DNA of 64,000 nucleotides from Sphingobacterium spiritivorum. Lineage in GTDB: Bacteria > Bacteroidota > Bacteroidia > Sphingobacteriales > Sphingobacteriaceae. Below, one piece after another: positions 9,677 to 18,280 of the stretch. Made by a program: the position numbers and the translations under genes. The DNA lies in assembly GCF_016724845.1 (NCBI RefSeq), contig NZ_CP068082.1:992001-1056000 (forward strand), read 5' to 3'. Below the pieces are notes generated by a model, which had not been told where the DNA came from, searched no databases, and worked only from the letters and a program-made list of their open reading frames with translations. Positions within the stretch are counted from its first letter, which is position 1, and every line of letters starts with the position of its first letter.

Positions 9677-10237
9677 ATGGAAAAGTATATCTATACCGTG
9701 ATGCTCCTTGTAATGGGCATCTCGGTTACACAGGCACAAAGGATGCTGCCCAAGCAAAAAGGCTTGGAAATAAGCACAGGTGTATTGTCTAATGATAAAA
9801 TCGGAAACGATTATTACGTCAGTACAGCCATGACCATAAACAGTAAAAATGGTAATTATCAGCTTTGGGCGCTGGAATATACCCATCGATACCACGACTA
9901 CAAAGACCTGCGCATCCCACAGGAAACTTATACAGCCGAAGGCGGTTACAGTTTCTTCCTGCTGGGTGATGCACGCAAGAACGTTACCCTAAATTTAGGC
10001 ATAACAGGCGTATTTGGCTACGAAACCATTAACCGTAGCGAAGTGATGTTATACGATGGTGCGGAGATACTAAGTCAAGATAATTTTATCTATGGTGGTG
10101 GCAGTCGATTAACTTTTGAAACGTATCTGTCTGACCGTTTTGTACTGGTTCTACAAGGACGTACAAAGATAGTATGGGGTACTGATCTGCAACAGTTCCG
10201 ACCGTCGGCAGGTGTGGGATTAAGGTTTAATTTTTAA
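9677..10237 (+). CDS. traO: Conjugative transfer protein TraO
   Basis: 186 residues with a signal peptide (MEKYIYTVMLLVMGISVTQA) and a beta-rich body. It ends in an outer-membrane-type terminus (SAGVGLRFNF), so an outer-membrane barrel is likely. Sequence character and position after traN match the TraO family of Bacteroidota conjugation systems. In CTnDOT a traP primase gene follows traO; here traQ follows after 12 nt and no traP is present. Confidence 0.88.
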   Translation: MEKYIYTVMLLVMGISVTQAQRMLPKQKGLEISTGVLSNDKIGNDYYVSTAMTINSKNGNYQLWALEYTHRYHDYKDLRIPQETYTAEGGYSFFLLGDARKNVTLNLGITGVFGYETINRSEVMLYDGAEILSQDNFIYGGGSRLTFETYLSDRFVLVLQGRTKIVWGTDLQQFRPSAGVGLRFNF

Positions 10238-10249
10238 AACGTAGAAATA

Positions 10250-10699
10250 ATGATAGCAATATTTAATAAATTAAGAACAGGGCTACTGCCATTATATGTA
10301 TTTCTGGTAATCCTGACAGCTTCGATTTCTTTGGTATCTTGTAGCAAAGATGATGAGTTGGAAATAAAGAATAATTTTCCTTTTGAGGTTAATGTAATGC
10401 CAGTACCCAAAGACGTTGCCAAGGGACAGAAAGTAGAAATTCGAATTACTATACAGCGTACAGGTAATTACACCAATACACAGTATTTTCTTCGATACTT
10501 CCAGTTTGACGGTACAGGAACGTTACAGTATTACGATGAACCTCCATATCAACCGAACGATTTGTACCAGTTACCAACGGAGCAACTCCGCTTGTATTAT
10601 ACCTCAACATCTGCAGTATCACAATCTTTTGACGTTTGGATTTCGGACAGTTTTGGAAATGAAAAGCAAGTGAGTTTTCAGTTTAATAGTAGGGATTAA
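10250..10699 (+). CDS. traQ: Conjugative transfer protein TraQ (DUF3872), lipoprotein
   Basis: 149 residues. The hydrophobic N terminus (about 13-30) ends in a lipobox-like SLVSC, with Cys at about residue 31, so the protein is probably lipid-anchored. The rest is a beta-sandwich-like domain containing NNFPFEVNVMPVPKDVAKGQ and ending VSFQFNSRD, as in DUF3872/TraQ. It is the last gene of the tra operon and is followed by a terminator. Confidence 0.88.
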   Translation: MIAIFNKLRTGLLPLYVFLVILTASISLVSCSKDDELEIKNNFPFEVNVMPVPKDVAKGQKVEIRITIQRTGNYTNTQYFLRYFQFDGTGTLQYYDEPPYQPNDLYQLPTEQLRLYYTSTSAVSQSFDVWISDSFGNEKQVSFQFNSRD

Positions 10700-10719
10700 G
10701 AAGGAAATATCAGTAAATA

Positions 10720-10746
10720 AAAACTGACTTTAAAAGTCGGTTTTTA
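10720..10746 (+). terminator. Terminator of the tra operon
   Basis: A stem AAACTGACT / AGTCGGTTT (one G-T pair) with a 4-nt TTAA loop and a T run, 20 nt after the traQ stop. Confidence 0.75.
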
Positions 10747-10814
10747 CCTTTTAACTTTCCTAATGACTGGATTTTGGTTATTTTTATCAAAGTGACTAAT
10801 TAAAAGTGTAGCTC

Positions 10815-11099
10815 ATGGATATTCCTACATTGATTATGGGCATTATTGCCCTGGTACTAGGCATTGGACTTATCTATTGGATAAGCCGTAGAAAATTTTA
10901 CAGACGCAACGCAATGGGTGAAGAAGGATTTTCGAGTTTTGAATCCTCGGTATTTATTCGCTTTATAGAAAGTGTAGGAAAATGGATTGCTTATGCTTTA
11001 GTTATTATTGGGTCATTAGGAATCTGGGCTTCTACTAAAGGAGATAAACATAAACAGGATTATCATAGAATGCAGAAGATAGAACAATCTCGAAAATAG
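10815..11099 (+). CDS. Small two-helix membrane protein of unknown function
   Basis: 94 residues with two hydrophobic helices (about 5-22 and 55-72), separated by a basic and Phe/Ser-rich loop (RRKFYRRNAMGEEGFSSFES) and followed by a charged tail. I know proteins of this type only as accessory genes of Bacteroidota mobile elements, with no established role. It has its own spacing and terminator, so it is a separate transcription unit downstream of traQ. Possibilities include an entry-exclusion or membrane accessory protein, but nothing in the sequence proves this. Confidence 0.7.
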   Translation: MDIPTLIMGIIALVLGIGLIYWISRRKFYRRNAMGEEGFSSFESSVFIRFIESVGKWIAYALVIIGSLGIWASTKGDKHKQDYHRMQKIEQSRK

Positions 11100-11128
11100 A
11101 GTTTTGTTCTTGAATAAGCCTTGAATGA

Positions 11129-11164
11129 AAATCGGATAGTCAAACTGGCTATCCGATTTTTTTA
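11129..11164 (+). terminator. Rho-independent terminator after the small membrane protein
   Basis: A perfect 9-bp stem ATCGGATAG / CTATCCGAT (11,131-11,139 and 11,149-11,157) followed by seven or more T. Confidence 0.88.
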
Positions 11165-11198
11165 TAAAGAATATACCGTCCTATCAAAACGACTTTAG

Positions 11199-11341
11199 TA
11201 TATTTGCTATAGTAAAATATAGAAAATCTTAAAGTGTTTTTGCTTTAAGTCTTGGTACTGAAAACTGGTAATTTTTAAGACAACAAGACGATAAGGAAGA
11301 ACGCTCACGCTATAGGCGTGGGCGCTCGCTTATTCGTTGTC
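11199..11341 (+). promoter_or_regulatory. Promoter -7 box and strongly folded leader of the receiver-domain gene
   Basis: TATATTTG at 11,199-11,206 matches the Bacteroidota -7 consensus TAnnTTTG; no good -33 box is seen. The transcribed leader holds a short hairpin (CTTAAAG / CTTTAAG, 11,228-11,249). A 63-nt hairpin follows at 11,279-11,341, whose paired blocks are GACAAC/GTTGTC, ACGA/TCGT, TAAG/CTTA and CGCTCACGC/GGCGTGGGCG. This is far more structure than an ordinary leader and suggests RNA-level control or a small RNA. It is not a family I recognise. Confidence 0.5.
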
Positions 11342-11432
11342 GGGTATACCAGTGCCTCAGTATCGGTAAGTTGTAGTTGCCTGCGCTTCTTTTTTTGTGC
11401 AGGAACTCCATAAACTTAAATTTGATATTGAT

Positions 11433-11825
11433 ATGGAAACCGATACAAAACTCAACAAAATCCCCCTTGCATTTATCAATGATAAAAGTCCGGTTTTAGA
11501 TGTAATCTGCAACGATCTTATTGCTTCAGGCTTTGAAATCATATTCCGATGTGAAACAATCGAAGATGGATTATCTCAGTTATCTAACTTGGAAGAATTT
11601 CCGAAATCTTGTATCATCGACCTTGATTTCTACGACAAAAATGTGCTGGTACAACTTCAAGAATTAAGAGCACAATACCCAACCATTAAGCTAATCGCCC
11701 ATAGTGATATTGATGACGAGAAAATAGGTAAAGCTCTTTTAGATATTGGTTTTTCTTGTTGTTTACTGGTTGGTAGCGATGTGAATGATTTTAGAAGAGC
11801 CATTGACAAGACTGTCAATGGCTAG
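11433..11825 (+). CDS. Stand-alone response-regulator receiver-like protein
   Basis: 130 residues from the ATG at 11,433; an upstream in-frame GTG at 11,397 would add 12 residues. The whole protein is one CheY-like fold with no output domain. The phospho-acceptor position is in CIIDLDFYD after strand 3, and the strand 4 end reads LIAHSD with a Ser. The usual acidic pair after strand 1 is reduced to ND (FINDKSP), and the conserved Lys after strand 5 is replaced (LLVGSD), so classic phosphorelay activity is doubtful. It lies alone behind a folded leader, between the transfer genes and Gabija, and may regulate the element. Partner and target are unknown. Confidence 0.7.
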   Translation: METDTKLNKIPLAFINDKSPVLDVICNDLIASGFEIIFRCETIEDGLSQLSNLEEFPKSCIIDLDFYDKNVLVQLQELRAQYPTIKLIAHSDIDDEKIGKALLDIGFSCCLLVGSDVNDFRRAIDKTVNG

Positions 11826-11887
11826 AATATACTCGTTATTTGGAAATTTGGATTTACATAGTATGAAATAATACAACTTGATTATAT

Positions 11888-13708
11888 TTAATTTAATTCA
11901 TCTTGTGTAATTATTATAATTTTATCTCCAAATTTCTCTTTTAGCTCATCATCAGTTATTGAATCAGGAAAGGCCATTGCTAATAGATATTTTGGTCTGG
12001 ATAGGGCCACATATATTAATCTCTTCGTTTCATCAGGAAAAATATTTCCATTGTTTGATATATTTTCAAATAAGATATTATCCTTATGCTTTCTTTCATT
12101 GAAGAAAACAAGAATTGAATCCAAGGTTTGACCTTTGACTTGGTGTATTGTTGTAATGGGAATATTAAAAGCAGAAAAAGACTTCTTGAAATGCTGGCTT
12201 ACGGTTTCCAACAAAGTAGTTTTTTCGAAATATTTTGATTTTCTATTTCGTAAACTAAAGTCAACGTCATAATTAAGTTTCAATCTGTTTTTTAGGAAAA
12301 GCTGAGTTTCTGTTGTCCAGTCTTGTACAGTTTTGTTAAAATCAGGTAATTCATCTAAAAGGGTGATCATTGAAGAATTAAAATGAGGATCAACACTCTT
12401 TTCTTTTTCAACTTCCTTAAGTGTATGATAATCAAATGTGCCCGCATAAATAAGCTGAATGCTTATTGCTCGTATTTCTTTTATTGCATTTTTAATATCA
12501 CCACTGATATACAGGTTTTTAGCATAAATAATATCTTTGGGTAGCTCTATTCCCCACGGTCTCTGCTCTAGTTTTTTTCCCAACAACGAATCTTTTAATG
12601 AATTCCCCCTAACTACAATACAACTATTAAGGTGTTTCTTTGTTGCGCAATAATCGTCATAATGTTTAATTATTAATTGGTGATTAGTGCTTGAATATTT
12701 GTACACCAAAACAGAGTTATTTTGCTCTTCACAATCGACACTATTAATTGCTGAGTCCTCTGAACGTCTAACTTTAGAAAAAACATCAATGATACTTTGA
12801 GGTGAACGTCTATTGTCTGTCAAGTCATACGATTGCCACGTTTGATCGCTTTCATATTTTCTTAAGAATTCATCAGGTTTTGCATCTCTCCATTCATACA
12901 GACTTTGATAAGGGTCTCCAATTAATTCAATATTTTTTAGCCCCTGCTTTACCAATTCCTCAAATATGGCGTGCTGTATTAAAGAATTGTCCTGCGCCTC
13001 ATCAATTATAATAAAAGGGAATCTTAAACTAAGCCACTGGCAAATTTTCGGGTTATTTCTTAATAAATGAAGTGCAATATATGCGGAGTCTCCAGTTGAT
13101 ATAAGCCCTTTTGTAAATTGTCTATTTTTAATTAGCTGGCAATACTTATTAAAATTCTCTCTATCTACTTTATCAGTAGATGGTTGATTACCATTTATTG
13201 AAAAAGTACCATCAGGCTCAATTCTTATTTCGCTTGGAGGATATAAATGAAAAATACTGCGATTATTTTTTGCTTTATATTCTGCGTTATTCAATGGTCG
13301 TAATAAACCATCTAGTGTCTTTCCGTTTTTTACGTAGGTCGTTTTCCACATATCATCTAAGATATTTGTATGATCAAGTATCTTTGGTCTATTGAAATCA
13401 CGATTAAGCAAATTATAAAAAGGAAGCGTAATAAATTTATTTATAAAACTATCAATGGTTGATACATGGTTAGGAAACTGAAGTGATTTACCGCTTAGCT
13501 TTCTATATGCTTCATTAATTTCGTCTTTAGCAGAATTAGTGAACGATAAACAAGCTACACCAGAATGACCTCCGATTTCTTTTGAAGTTTCTAAATTTAA
13601 AATCTTCTTCGCAATAGTTGTTGTTTTTCCACTACCTGGACAGGCATTCAGAATAACTTTTCCCCTAGCTTGTAGATAAGCTAATCTTTCCTCATTTTCA
13701 AAATACAT
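11888..13708 (-). CDS. gajB: Gabija anti-phage protein GajB, UvrD-like helicase
   Basis: 606 residues with all UvrD/Rep superfamily 1A motifs. These are motif I (ACPGSGKTTTIAKK, about 22-35), motif II (IIDEAQD), motif III (GDPYQSLYEWRDA), motif V (TIHQVKGQTLDSI) and motif VI (YVALSRPK). It shares one nucleotide with the stop of the OLD-family nuclease gene upstream, so the two are co-transcribed and probably coupled. An OLD nuclease followed by a UvrD-like helicase is the defining composition of the Gabija system, in which GajB senses or processes DNA ends and activates GajA. It is somewhat longer than the roughly 500-residue proteins I remember. A general repair helicase is less likely given the pairing. 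Confidence 0.88.
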   Translation of the reverse strand: MYFENEERLAYLQARGKVILNACPGSGKTTTIAKKILNLETSKEIGGHSGVACLSFTNSAKDEINEAYRKLSGKSLQFPNHVSTIDSFINKFITLPFYNLLNRDFNRPKILDHTNILDDMWKTTYVKNGKTLDGLLRPLNNAEYKAKNNRSIFHLYPPSEIRIEPDGTFSINGNQPSTDKVDRENFNKYCQLIKNRQFTKGLISTGDSAYIALHLLRNNPKICQWLSLRFPFIIIDEAQDNSLIQHAIFEELVKQGLKNIELIGDPYQSLYEWRDAKPDEFLRKYESDQTWQSYDLTDNRRSPQSIIDVFSKVRRSEDSAINSVDCEEQNNSVLVYKYSSTNHQLIIKHYDDYCATKKHLNSCIVVRGNSLKDSLLGKKLEQRPWGIELPKDIIYAKNLYISGDIKNAIKEIRAISIQLIYAGTFDYHTLKEVEKEKSVDPHFNSSMITLLDELPDFNKTVQDWTTETQLFLKNRLKLNYDVDFSLRNRKSKYFEKTTLLETVSQHFKKSFSAFNIPITTIHQVKGQTLDSILVFFNERKHKDNILFENISNNGNIFPDETKRLIYVALSRPKYLLAMAFPDSITDDELKEKFGDKIIIITQDELN

Positions 13709-15636
13709 TATAATCCGTTTTTTAAATGAGTTAATGCATTTAATATATACTTTGGAACCATAAATGATGCTTTTGCATTCTCCAAATTATCCAGCAAATG
13801 AATTGAAAAGTCCTGTGCAAATTCAGCTTTAGTGGGGAAAGTTTTCCATAGGAGAATGGCAACTTTCCTTCTTTGCTCATCTGTCATTAAGTCTGTTGCA
13901 AATGTCGCCATATAAGTAACAATTTCACTGATTTTAGCACCCTCTACAACGTCTAAATATTGTACTAAAAAGTTATTTTTAAAATTCCTCCTATCATCAT
14001 TTATGTTATGCAATGCAATTTCGTATTCTAATGTTTTGAATGACTCAAAGATTTTAATGTTATCTGCATTATTTTTTACAGAATTCAAGTTTTTTATTCT
14101 CGATACTGCGTTGCCTTTTTGAATAGAATCATCTAACAGATCAAGAACAGTGTAATCATTTATTAAACTATCAAAACTGTATTCAGATTTTTTCGAATCT
14201 GTAAATCTATCATCATCGGTGATGATAGAAATAGGTTTGTTAATTCTCTCTAATAGATTTGAATTATTAAAAAGATACAGGAATGGATAGAAAGATGTTC
14301 CTTTTACGTTAACAATTTCGGTTCTATAATCTTCCAATTTATAGTCTTCCAAAAGAGTAAACGCTGAGATCAATAGTTCTTCTGAAATTCCTTCAATGAA
14401 CAAAATTGATTTTGCAAATAAAAGTTGAGATTTCGTCACATCTATATATCTCTGAAGCTTCTTCATCCTATTTTCCAAATCAGGATCTAACAATTCCTTA
14501 TTTTTGGTGGTATCCTCGATTAATTTTTCAGACTCTCTATTTTGAAATTGTTTATCAAGTTTTGTTGCTTTGCCACAATCCAAGAGAATAAGATTCTTTA
14601 GTGGGACTTTTGAAGTTAAAGTCGGCGAATGAGTAGTTATAAATAGCTGACTATTTTCGGTAGCATTTGCATTGTTGAGAAAGTTATAAAGGCTTAATTG
14701 CAATTGGGGATGCAGATGAGATTCAGGCTCTTCAATTAATAAGGCGAAATGGGGAAGACCATTATCTTCAATTTGCTCTTTTATATCACCAAGAACTACT
14801 GCTATGTATATCAGATTGTTTAAACCTAAACTATTTTGCCATAAATGAAATCCTTCATCCTTTAGTGTTGATCTATCATGTGGAAGATAGGGTTTAATAG
14901 CATTAACAATATATTCAGTTTTTGCTTCTTCAATTCTAACCCCAATTTTATTATCAATGACTTTCTTAAAAATACTTTCGAGATTTGTATTCACCCCATC
15001 TCTCGTATTTTTCACCTCATCACGACTCAACAGTTGAGAATTAGCATCTTTAATAATTTGTTCAATTTCAGACTCAGACTTTTCTCTCTTTACAAATCGC
15101 CTTATAACTTTTCCAAGAATATTATTCCGAGTGCTCAGTAGATCTTTAGTACTATCTCTCAATGCTCCTAGATAGTAATGTTGGAAAAGCTCAAATGTTT
15201 TATAATCGGCTTTTTGTCCGTCAATATTTCCTGTATTGTATGAGAAGTTCGGATATTTTCCATCTTTCTCCTCGTAAGAAATCGAGACTTTAGCATAATC
15301 TTCTTCGATTTTATTAGGATCGATCACCATATATTCATAAAAAGCTCCTTTTTGTGCTGTAGATAGTCCTTTGAAAATATACGTTATAGTAATTAGTGAA
15401 GACTTCTGAATAGTCTTAATTCCATCGTTCTCTACTGTCTTTTGATGAAAATCATCCGACGAAACAGAAATCTCTCTGATTGGCTCTCCAATATTATATA
15501 ACAGTCGTATAGCGTCTATTATTGCTGATTTTCCACATCCATTTTCACCAATAATTATATTTAATTTGGGATCAAATTCTGTTTCTATTGCTTCGATTCC
15601 TTTATAATTCTCAACTTTTATATATGCTAAATACAT
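13708..15636 (-). CDS. gajA: Gabija anti-phage protein GajA, OLD-family ATPase/TOPRIM endonuclease
   Basis: 642 residues from the ATG at 15,636 (MYLAYIKVENYKGIEAIE), the usual start of an OLD ATPase. An in-frame ATG 15 codons earlier (15,681) adds a non-conserved leader. The ABC-type ATPase has Walker A GENGCGKS at residues 30-37, a Walker B-like LIEEPESHLHPQLQ and the H-loop LFITTHSPTLTSKV. A C-terminal TOPRIM nuclease domain follows, with ILFIEGISEE and the acidic SIITDDDRFT. GajA is a sequence-dependent DNA-nicking enzyme that acts in phage defence together with GajB. It is the first gene of the two-gene operon. The system is cargo of the conjugative element. Confidence 0.88.
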   Translation of the reverse strand: MYLAYIKVENYKGIEAIETEFDPKLNIIIGENGCGKSAIIDAIRLLYNIGEPIREISVSSDDFHQKTVENDGIKTIQKSSLITITYIFKGLSTAQKGAFYEYMVIDPNKIEEDYAKVSISYEEKDGKYPNFSYNTGNIDGQKADYKTFELFQHYYLGALRDSTKDLLSTRNNILGKVIRRFVKREKSESEIEQIIKDANSQLLSRDEVKNTRDGVNTNLESIFKKVIDNKIGVRIEEAKTEYIVNAIKPYLPHDRSTLKDEGFHLWQNSLGLNNLIYIAVVLGDIKEQIEDNGLPHFALLIEEPESHLHPQLQLSLYNFLNNANATENSQLFITTHSPTLTSKVPLKNLILLDCGKATKLDKQFQNRESEKLIEDTTKNKELLDPDLENRMKKLQRYIDVTKSQLLFAKSILFIEGISEELLISAFTLLEDYKLEDYRTEIVNVKGTSFYPFLYLFNNSNLLERINKPISIITDDDRFTDSKKSEYSFDSLINDYTVLDLLDDSIQKGNAVSRIKNLNSVKNNADNIKIFESFKTLEYEIALHNINDDRRNFKNNFLVQYLDVVEGAKISEIVTYMATFATDLMTDEQRRKVAILLWKTFPTKAEFAQDFSIHLLDNLENAKASFMVPKYILNALTHLKNGL

Positions 15637-16081
15637 TTCGATATTTTGGTTTAAAATTAATTTGAGCTTAGTATTCATCAAATCAAATAAAAAACAACTA
15701 AATACTTTTAAGCCTTTTGCTAAATTAAGGAAAAAATAGTGTGCTGAGATAGAGTATTCGTAATAACATTATTAACCAAGCGATGTTCTTTTGCTTCTTT
15801 TCTTTGGTCGCAGTCAGAAAAGAAGTTCTCCAAAACAACAAAAGAGATAAAGAATATCCCTCGCAAAAATATCGCAACCTGTTTGATAAAATGACGAAGT
15901 AAACATTTTCATCAAAGTGGTTGCACTATATTTAGTAAAAAACGTTTTTGACCATCGGAAGAAATTGTTTTTTGCTTTAAAGTTCCAATTCAATTTACGG
16001 ATTCTCAAATCCGTCAAAATATTTTGCAGGCTGTTTGCCGGATGCGTAGCATTTTGGCAAAGTGGTTGCTCCGATTTAAAA

Positions 16082-16152
16082 GCGAAAAGACGGTTCCGAC
16101 CAATGGAAGGATTCGTCTTTTCGCCGCCAGCCCTAAAGCATTAGGGCTGGCG
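16082..16152. repeat. Two adjacent perfect hairpins at the 3' end of the YubB-like gene
   Basis: The gene-free stretch 15,682-16,140 holds no credible coding sequence. At its right end are GCGAAAAGACG / CGTCTTTTCGC (16,082-16,092 and 16,114-16,124) and CGCCAGCCCTAA / TTAGGGCTGGCG (16,125-16,136 and 16,141-16,152). The second covers the stop codon of the minus-strand gene. On the plus strand it is followed by AATTTTT, so it could terminate plus-strand transcripts. A near-repeat, CAAAGTGGTTGC, occurs at about 15,916 and 16,058. A further 10-bp inverted repeat (CTTCTTTTCT / AGAAAAGAAG) lies near 15,797-15,826. Confidence 0.6.
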
Positions 16153-16617
16153 AATTTTTCTTTCCAATAAGGTTTCTAATATCTCCCAATCACTTTCATA
16201 ACTTTCGCCTTCAAAAGAATAGGTATCAGTTTCTTCATCAAACTCGTACTGTTCAAAATCCTCATCTTCCAAATAAGCATCTGTGAGAAGCTTGTCAGAA
16301 AATGTTGCCCTGCCATATACAAGATTGCTTATTTCCTCATAGTCCTGTACAAAATCTACTTGGTAGTATTCTGCTATCTTTTGGACTATTTCAATATTAG
16401 GCGACCATTTTGTTTCATATTGAAATACGCCTTCATCACCCTCATTCCAATAGATATTGAAGAAATACCCACCATTATCTTCGGAAATAAAGTCAGGTAA
16501 TTGTCCCTGTCCGCTTTCATCTTCCTTATTTTTCATCGTTCGAAAAACCTCCTGTATTGTTGTGATTGCTTCGGATTCTCCATCAAAAACAACCGTATTA
16601 CTGCACCAATTTGCCAT
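16141..16617 (-). CDS. YubB/DUF1281-like protein
   Basis: 158 residues, acidic and soluble. The N terminus MANWCSNTVVFDGE and the WSPN segment are typical of the YubB ferredoxin-like (DUF1281) family found on plasmids and conjugative elements of Bacteroidota and enterobacteria. The C-terminal third is very acidic (YLEDEDFEQYEFDEETDTYS). No enzymatic motif is apparent and the molecular role is unknown. It lies with DUF932 and SSB genes on the same strand, a common grouping in such elements that suggests a role in DNA handling after transfer. The 12-bp hairpin at 16,125-16,152 overlaps its stop. Confidence 0.75.
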   Translation of the reverse strand: MANWCSNTVVFDGESEAITTIQEVFRTMKNKEDESGQGQLPDFISEDNGGYFFNIYWNEGDEGVFQYETKWSPNIEIVQKIAEYYQVDFVQDYEEISNLVYGRATFSDKLLTDAYLEDEDFEQYEFDEETDTYSFEGESYESDWEILETLLERKIRQP

Positions 16618-16669
16618 AATGATTTGTTTTATTAGGCTACCACCGATTAAGGCGGTAGCCTGTGGTTAT

Positions 16670-17743
16670 TTAATTAAGGTTTAAGATTTCCGCACCGTCT
16701 AAAGCAAAGGCGGTACACAATTCAAATGCTTTTTGTGATTTCAGTTGAGCCGTTCCGCCCATTACGATACTCTGTAATTTAGCTTCGCCATCTTTGTAAT
16801 TTCTTACGTTTTGATAGTAGCCTGTAACAGCATTATATGCTCCGAACAATGTACCTTTGGTCGTGTCCATTTGTTGGGTATCGCTCATCATCGCATAGCC
16901 AAAAGCATCATCTACCACGTTTTTAAAGACGGTAGAAACTTCATCTTCCGCACCTTTCTTCAATAGGTCAAGGGTTTCTTTGTTCGGGCAAAGTGCTAAT
17001 TGGATTAGTTTTTTTACTTCTCGGTCTGATACTTTAACCTTAGTCCACTCGTTGAAAATGTTTTCTAATTGATTACTCAACGTATTGGCAAGTCCCATAA
17101 TCTTGTGAGCATTCTCGATACGTTGTTTTGCTCCCGAAGTGTGTTTGATACGGACTACGTTGGTCATATTACGTAAAGAAGCGTTTAGGGTGTTTTGGCA
17201 TACGATACGAATAGGCGTAAAAGCGGCTGTAATACTTCCGCTACCATCGTGCGAAGTAGTTAGGAAAATGTACTTTTCTGTTACATCATCGCCATTGCCT
17301 ACACGGATATAGTCGGGCAATTTGGCTGTGATAAAAATGCGCTCTCCGTTGCCCAATGCTCCTGCGGTTTCGTACAGAATACCATCGCCACCGCCTACAA
17401 TAGCATCAAAGAAATTGAAGGCTTCACGGTTTTGTACAATGTGGTAATCTTTACCGACCACGCCCAATACTGCATTGTTATCGGTGCGAATGTTGGCGAA
17501 ATAGTTAGGTACTTCCAATTCGGAACTGCCTATCTCGATACCGTTTACGCTTTCGATAATGCCCGAACCTTTGGTAAACAGTGGGGATTTTACGACTTCA
17601 TAGTCTAATCCTGCGTGTCGGATAGCTTCCTCACTTGTTGGGTAGTGCTCCACGATTTGCCCTAAACCGTGCCACGCTTTTTGCTTAACGCTAAAAAATG
17701 AATAACGTCCTGTTCTCTCGTTGAAATTGATATTATGTGCCAT
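16670..17743 (-). CDS. DUF932 domain protein (phage/plasmid-like)
   Basis: 357 residues. The opening MAHNINFNERTGRYSFFSVK and AWHGLGQIVEHYPTSEEAIR, followed by GKDYHIVQNREAFNFFDAI and RIVCQNTLNASLR, are hallmarks of the DUF932/phage-plasmid-like family. Members accompany SSB and anti-restriction genes on plasmids and conjugative elements; their biochemical role is not established. No signal or membrane segment is seen. It lies 43 nt downstream of ssb on the same strand, probably in the same operon. Confidence 0.88.
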   Translation of the reverse strand: MAHNINFNERTGRYSFFSVKQKAWHGLGQIVEHYPTSEEAIRHAGLDYEVVKSPLFTKGSGIIESVNGIEIGSSELEVPNYFANIRTDNNAVLGVVGKDYHIVQNREAFNFFDAIVGGGDGILYETAGALGNGERIFITAKLPDYIRVGNGDDVTEKYIFLTTSHDGSGSITAAFTPIRIVCQNTLNASLRNMTNVVRIKHTSGAKQRIENAHKIMGLANTLSNQLENIFNEWTKVKVSDREVKKLIQLALCPNKETLDLLKKGAEDEVSTVFKNVVDDAFGYAMMSDTQQMDTTKGTLFGAYNAVTGYYQNVRNYKDGEAKLQSIVMGGTAQLKSQKAFELCTAFALDGAEILNLN

Positions 17744-17786
17744 AATGCTAAAATTTTGATGTTAAAAAGTGATTGAATGTTACTTG

Positions 17787-18176
17787 TTAGAATGGTAAAT
17801 CTTCTGTTTCCTGCGATGTAAATACGTTACTTTTAGATTGTGCAGTAGCTTGTACGGTGTCCGTTCTCTTACTACCTCCGAACAGTTTGATGTTTGAAGT
17901 ATGGAAATTCAGCCCTGCTCTTGGTTCTCCGTCTTTACTTACCCACGCTCTTGGGCTTACTCGCCCTGTAAGTTCTACCAATGTGCCTTTGGTCAGTAGT
18001 GTTGCTATCTTTGCAGAAATCCAGTAGGCACAATCGAAATAGGTGGTTTGCTCAATTCGTTCGCCCTGCTTGTTTCGGTAGCTGTCGTTGATGGCTACTG
18101 AAAAGTTTACCACTTGTTTGCCCTGTGACGTTGTGCGTACTTCCGCATCTCTCGTCAATCTTCCGATAATGTTCAT
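17787..18176 (-). CDS. ssb: Single-stranded DNA-binding protein (element-encoded)
   Basis: 129 residues. The OB-fold opens MNIIGRLTRDAEVRTTSQGK and contains VVNFSVAINDSYRN and TYFDCAYW. A flexible Thr/Gln/Ser-rich linker ends in the acidic-hydrophobic tip EDLPF, the partner-binding tail of bacterial SSBs. The protein is shorter than chromosomal SSB. It should coat single-stranded element DNA during transfer or establishment. It is the first of the minus-strand ssb-DUF932-YubB group, and its leader holds the nested palindromes at 18,281-18,435. Confidence 0.93.
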   Translation of the reverse strand: MNIIGRLTRDAEVRTTSQGKQVVNFSVAINDSYRNKQGERIEQTTYFDCAYWISAKIATLLTKGTLVELTGRVSPRAWVSKDGEPRAGLNFHTSNIKLFGGSKRTDTVQATAQSKSNVFTSQETEDLPF

Positions 18177-18280
18177 AATCGTCCTTTTTAAAAATTATTA
18201 TTCTGTTACGCTCTCTTTGTCGGTTCTTCGCTGTGTGGCTCGCCTTGCTTCGCCTTTCATAAATTTTTCCAAAAGAAAAA

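Noticed and set aside
15814..16144. Short frames on both strands between Gabija and the YubB-like gene
   Set aside because: They overlap each other and the hairpin cluster, with no recognisable domain or start signal.
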